From Pseudomonadota bacterium (GTDB taxonomy: Bacteria; Pseudomonadota; Gammaproteobacteria; Steroidobacterales; Steroidobacteraceae), in the NCBI GenBank assembly GCA_021851405.1, contig JAJZDW010000021.1, forward strand, positions 1 to 64,000: 64,000 nt of DNA, read 5' to 3'. Both the position numbers and the translations under genes were made by a program. Below the pieces are notes generated by a model, which saw only the letters and a list, made by a program, of their open reading frames with translations, ran no database searches and had not been told where the DNA came from. Every line of letters begins with the position of its first letter. Position 1 is the first letter of the stretch. Shown here piece after piece: positions 63,259 to 64,000 of this stretch.

Positions 63259-63496
63259 GATCGAATCTGGAGATTTGCGCGGGGCGCCGGGGGCGCGACG
63301 CGCTGGCGCTCGGTCGGTCGGCGCGGCCGACCGGCTCCGAGCGCTGAGTCCTGCAGTTCGCGAGGTGCGAAGGCTTCTCGGGTACTCGAGTTCACAGATG
63401 GGCGAGACAAGGCGTACCCGACGCAGTTCGCGCTCCGTGGGCGCGACCTGGAGGCGGCTCAGCCACTGTAGGAGGAGGTCGCAGTCAAGTGCGGCG

Positions 63497-63907
63497 GTGC
63501 GGAAGTGGCGCGAGAGGCTGCGGTCCGCGCACGCCGACCGTGTGGCCGCGTTGGCGAGCAGCGGCGAAGCCGACGCCCGAGTGGCTCGTGCGCTCGAGGT
63601 GCTCGAGGATTCGCGCCGCCGCGATGTCGAGGCCGCCCAAGCCGAGGCGCTCGCCCGAGACGCTGCGCGCGCCTGGACCGCCGCGGGCTGCCCCCAGGAG
63701 GGGCGCCCGGACCCAGACCTGCTCGACAATGCTGCCACCGCCTCGAACCTGGCGCTGGATGCGCGCACCGTTGCTGCCGGCGCGCAGGATGCACTCGCCG
63801 ACCCGCGCCAGGCCGCGCAGTCAGCCCCGATCGACCTCGCGCAGGCCGAGGAGCGCGTGCGGGCCGCTGTTATCGAGGTGCTCCGCGCGAACGCCGCGCC
63901 TCGCTGA
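63497..63907 (+). CDS. Alanine-rich helical protein, unrecognised, possibly frameshifted
   Basis: From GTG 63497 a 136-codon frame is rich in Ala, Arg, Glu and Asp (RVARALEVLEDSRRRDVEAAQAEALARDAARAW and later DLAQAEERVRAAVIEVLRAN), consistent with coiled-coil or helical structure. It ends at TGA 63907, but dropping one C at 63899-63900 would join it to an open frame running off the window (LAELERLRDLYEAALRPVVALQQLV), which fits the same style. I recognise no family. Start and frame are uncertain; a phage or mobile origin is possible but not shown. Confidence 0.35.
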   Translation: MRKWRERLRSAHADRVAALASSGEADARVARALEVLEDSRRRDVEAAQAEALARDAARAWTAAGCPQEGRPDPDLLDNAATASNLALDARTVAAGAQDALADPRQAAQSAPIDLAQAEERVRAAVIEVLRANAAPR

Positions 63908-64000
63908 ACTCGAGAGGCTACGTGATTTGTACGAGGCCGCGCTGCGCCCCGTTGTGGCGCTCCAGCAGTTGGTGCGCGCCTGGGGACTGGCTGCCGAGCT

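Noticed and set aside
1-64000. CRISPR arrays, insertion sequences, tRNA or rRNA genes
   Set aside because: No regularly spaced repeats, transposase motifs or cloverleaf-like genes could be found by eye; a tRNA search program would be needed to be certain.

Overview
The window is GC-rich, densely coded DNA from a proteobacterium, most likely a gammaproteobacterium. That reading rests on a TonB-dependent receptor with an ECF sigma/FecR pair, PepN, HtpX and YccF homologues, a petABC operon with a cytochrome c4, and a class I DAHP synthase. The genus cannot be read from sequence alone. I see no rRNA, tRNA, CRISPR array, insertion sequence or clear prophage. Most genes are chromosomal housekeeping or accessory functions, and only the right end (after about 63.2 kb) is hard to interpret.

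Layout. 0.1-3.7 kb: an operon of a secreted truncated haemoglobin, a cupredoxin-like periplasmic protein and a membrane GGDEF-EAL protein, closed by a terminator. 3.8-6.9 kb: two OsmC-type proteins, a frameshifted flavin reductase, an ArsR-type regulator and an ACT-domain protein. 6.9-11.1 kb: a leftward catabolic operon (aldehyde dehydrogenase, cupin, isopropylmalate/tartrate-dehydrogenase-like enzyme, ABM monooxygenase, two-wHTH GntR regulator). 11.3-21.4 kb: a membrane MutS-like ATPase, two MFS transporters, a metallo-beta-lactamase-fold hydrolase, cupin, GNAT and MarR genes, and a PNPOx-like gene facing a MocR/PdxR regulator. 21.4-25.4 kb: a sigma/FecR/TonB-receptor signalling unit. 25.6-34.1 kb: a tightly coupled glycan operon (three glycosyltransferases, ABC exporter, outer-membrane protein, phosphatase, UDP-sugar dehydrogenase). 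34.2-42.9 kb: an SRAP protein, a sensor kinase with two response regulators, a LOV/EAL photoreceptor-type protein and a divergent pair of CBS proteins. 43.0-48.7 kb: M20 amidohydrolase, an orphan HlyD-type adaptor, PepN. 48.9-54.4 kb: an SDR divergent from a cytochrome bc1 operon that contains a cytochrome c4. 54.4-58.5 kb: a nicotinate phosphoribosyltransferase with an internal amber codon, a DAHP synthase behind an aromatic-rich attenuator, and an htpX with two frameshifts. 58.6-64 kb: YccF, a Sel1-repeat lipoprotein, a LysE exporter, a DHFR-like gene, an ArsR/SRPBCC pair and an unclear terminal ORF.

The most interesting points are the aromatic-codon leader peptide with a matching terminator and antiterminator in front of the DAHP synthase; the SDR/c4/bc1 grouping, which resembles the petI operon of Acidithiobacillus ferrooxidans; and the LOV-PAS-GGDEF(degenerate)-EAL protein. 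Several genes carry single lesions, and most of these look like one extra base. They are either true decay or base-calling errors, so read them with that caution.
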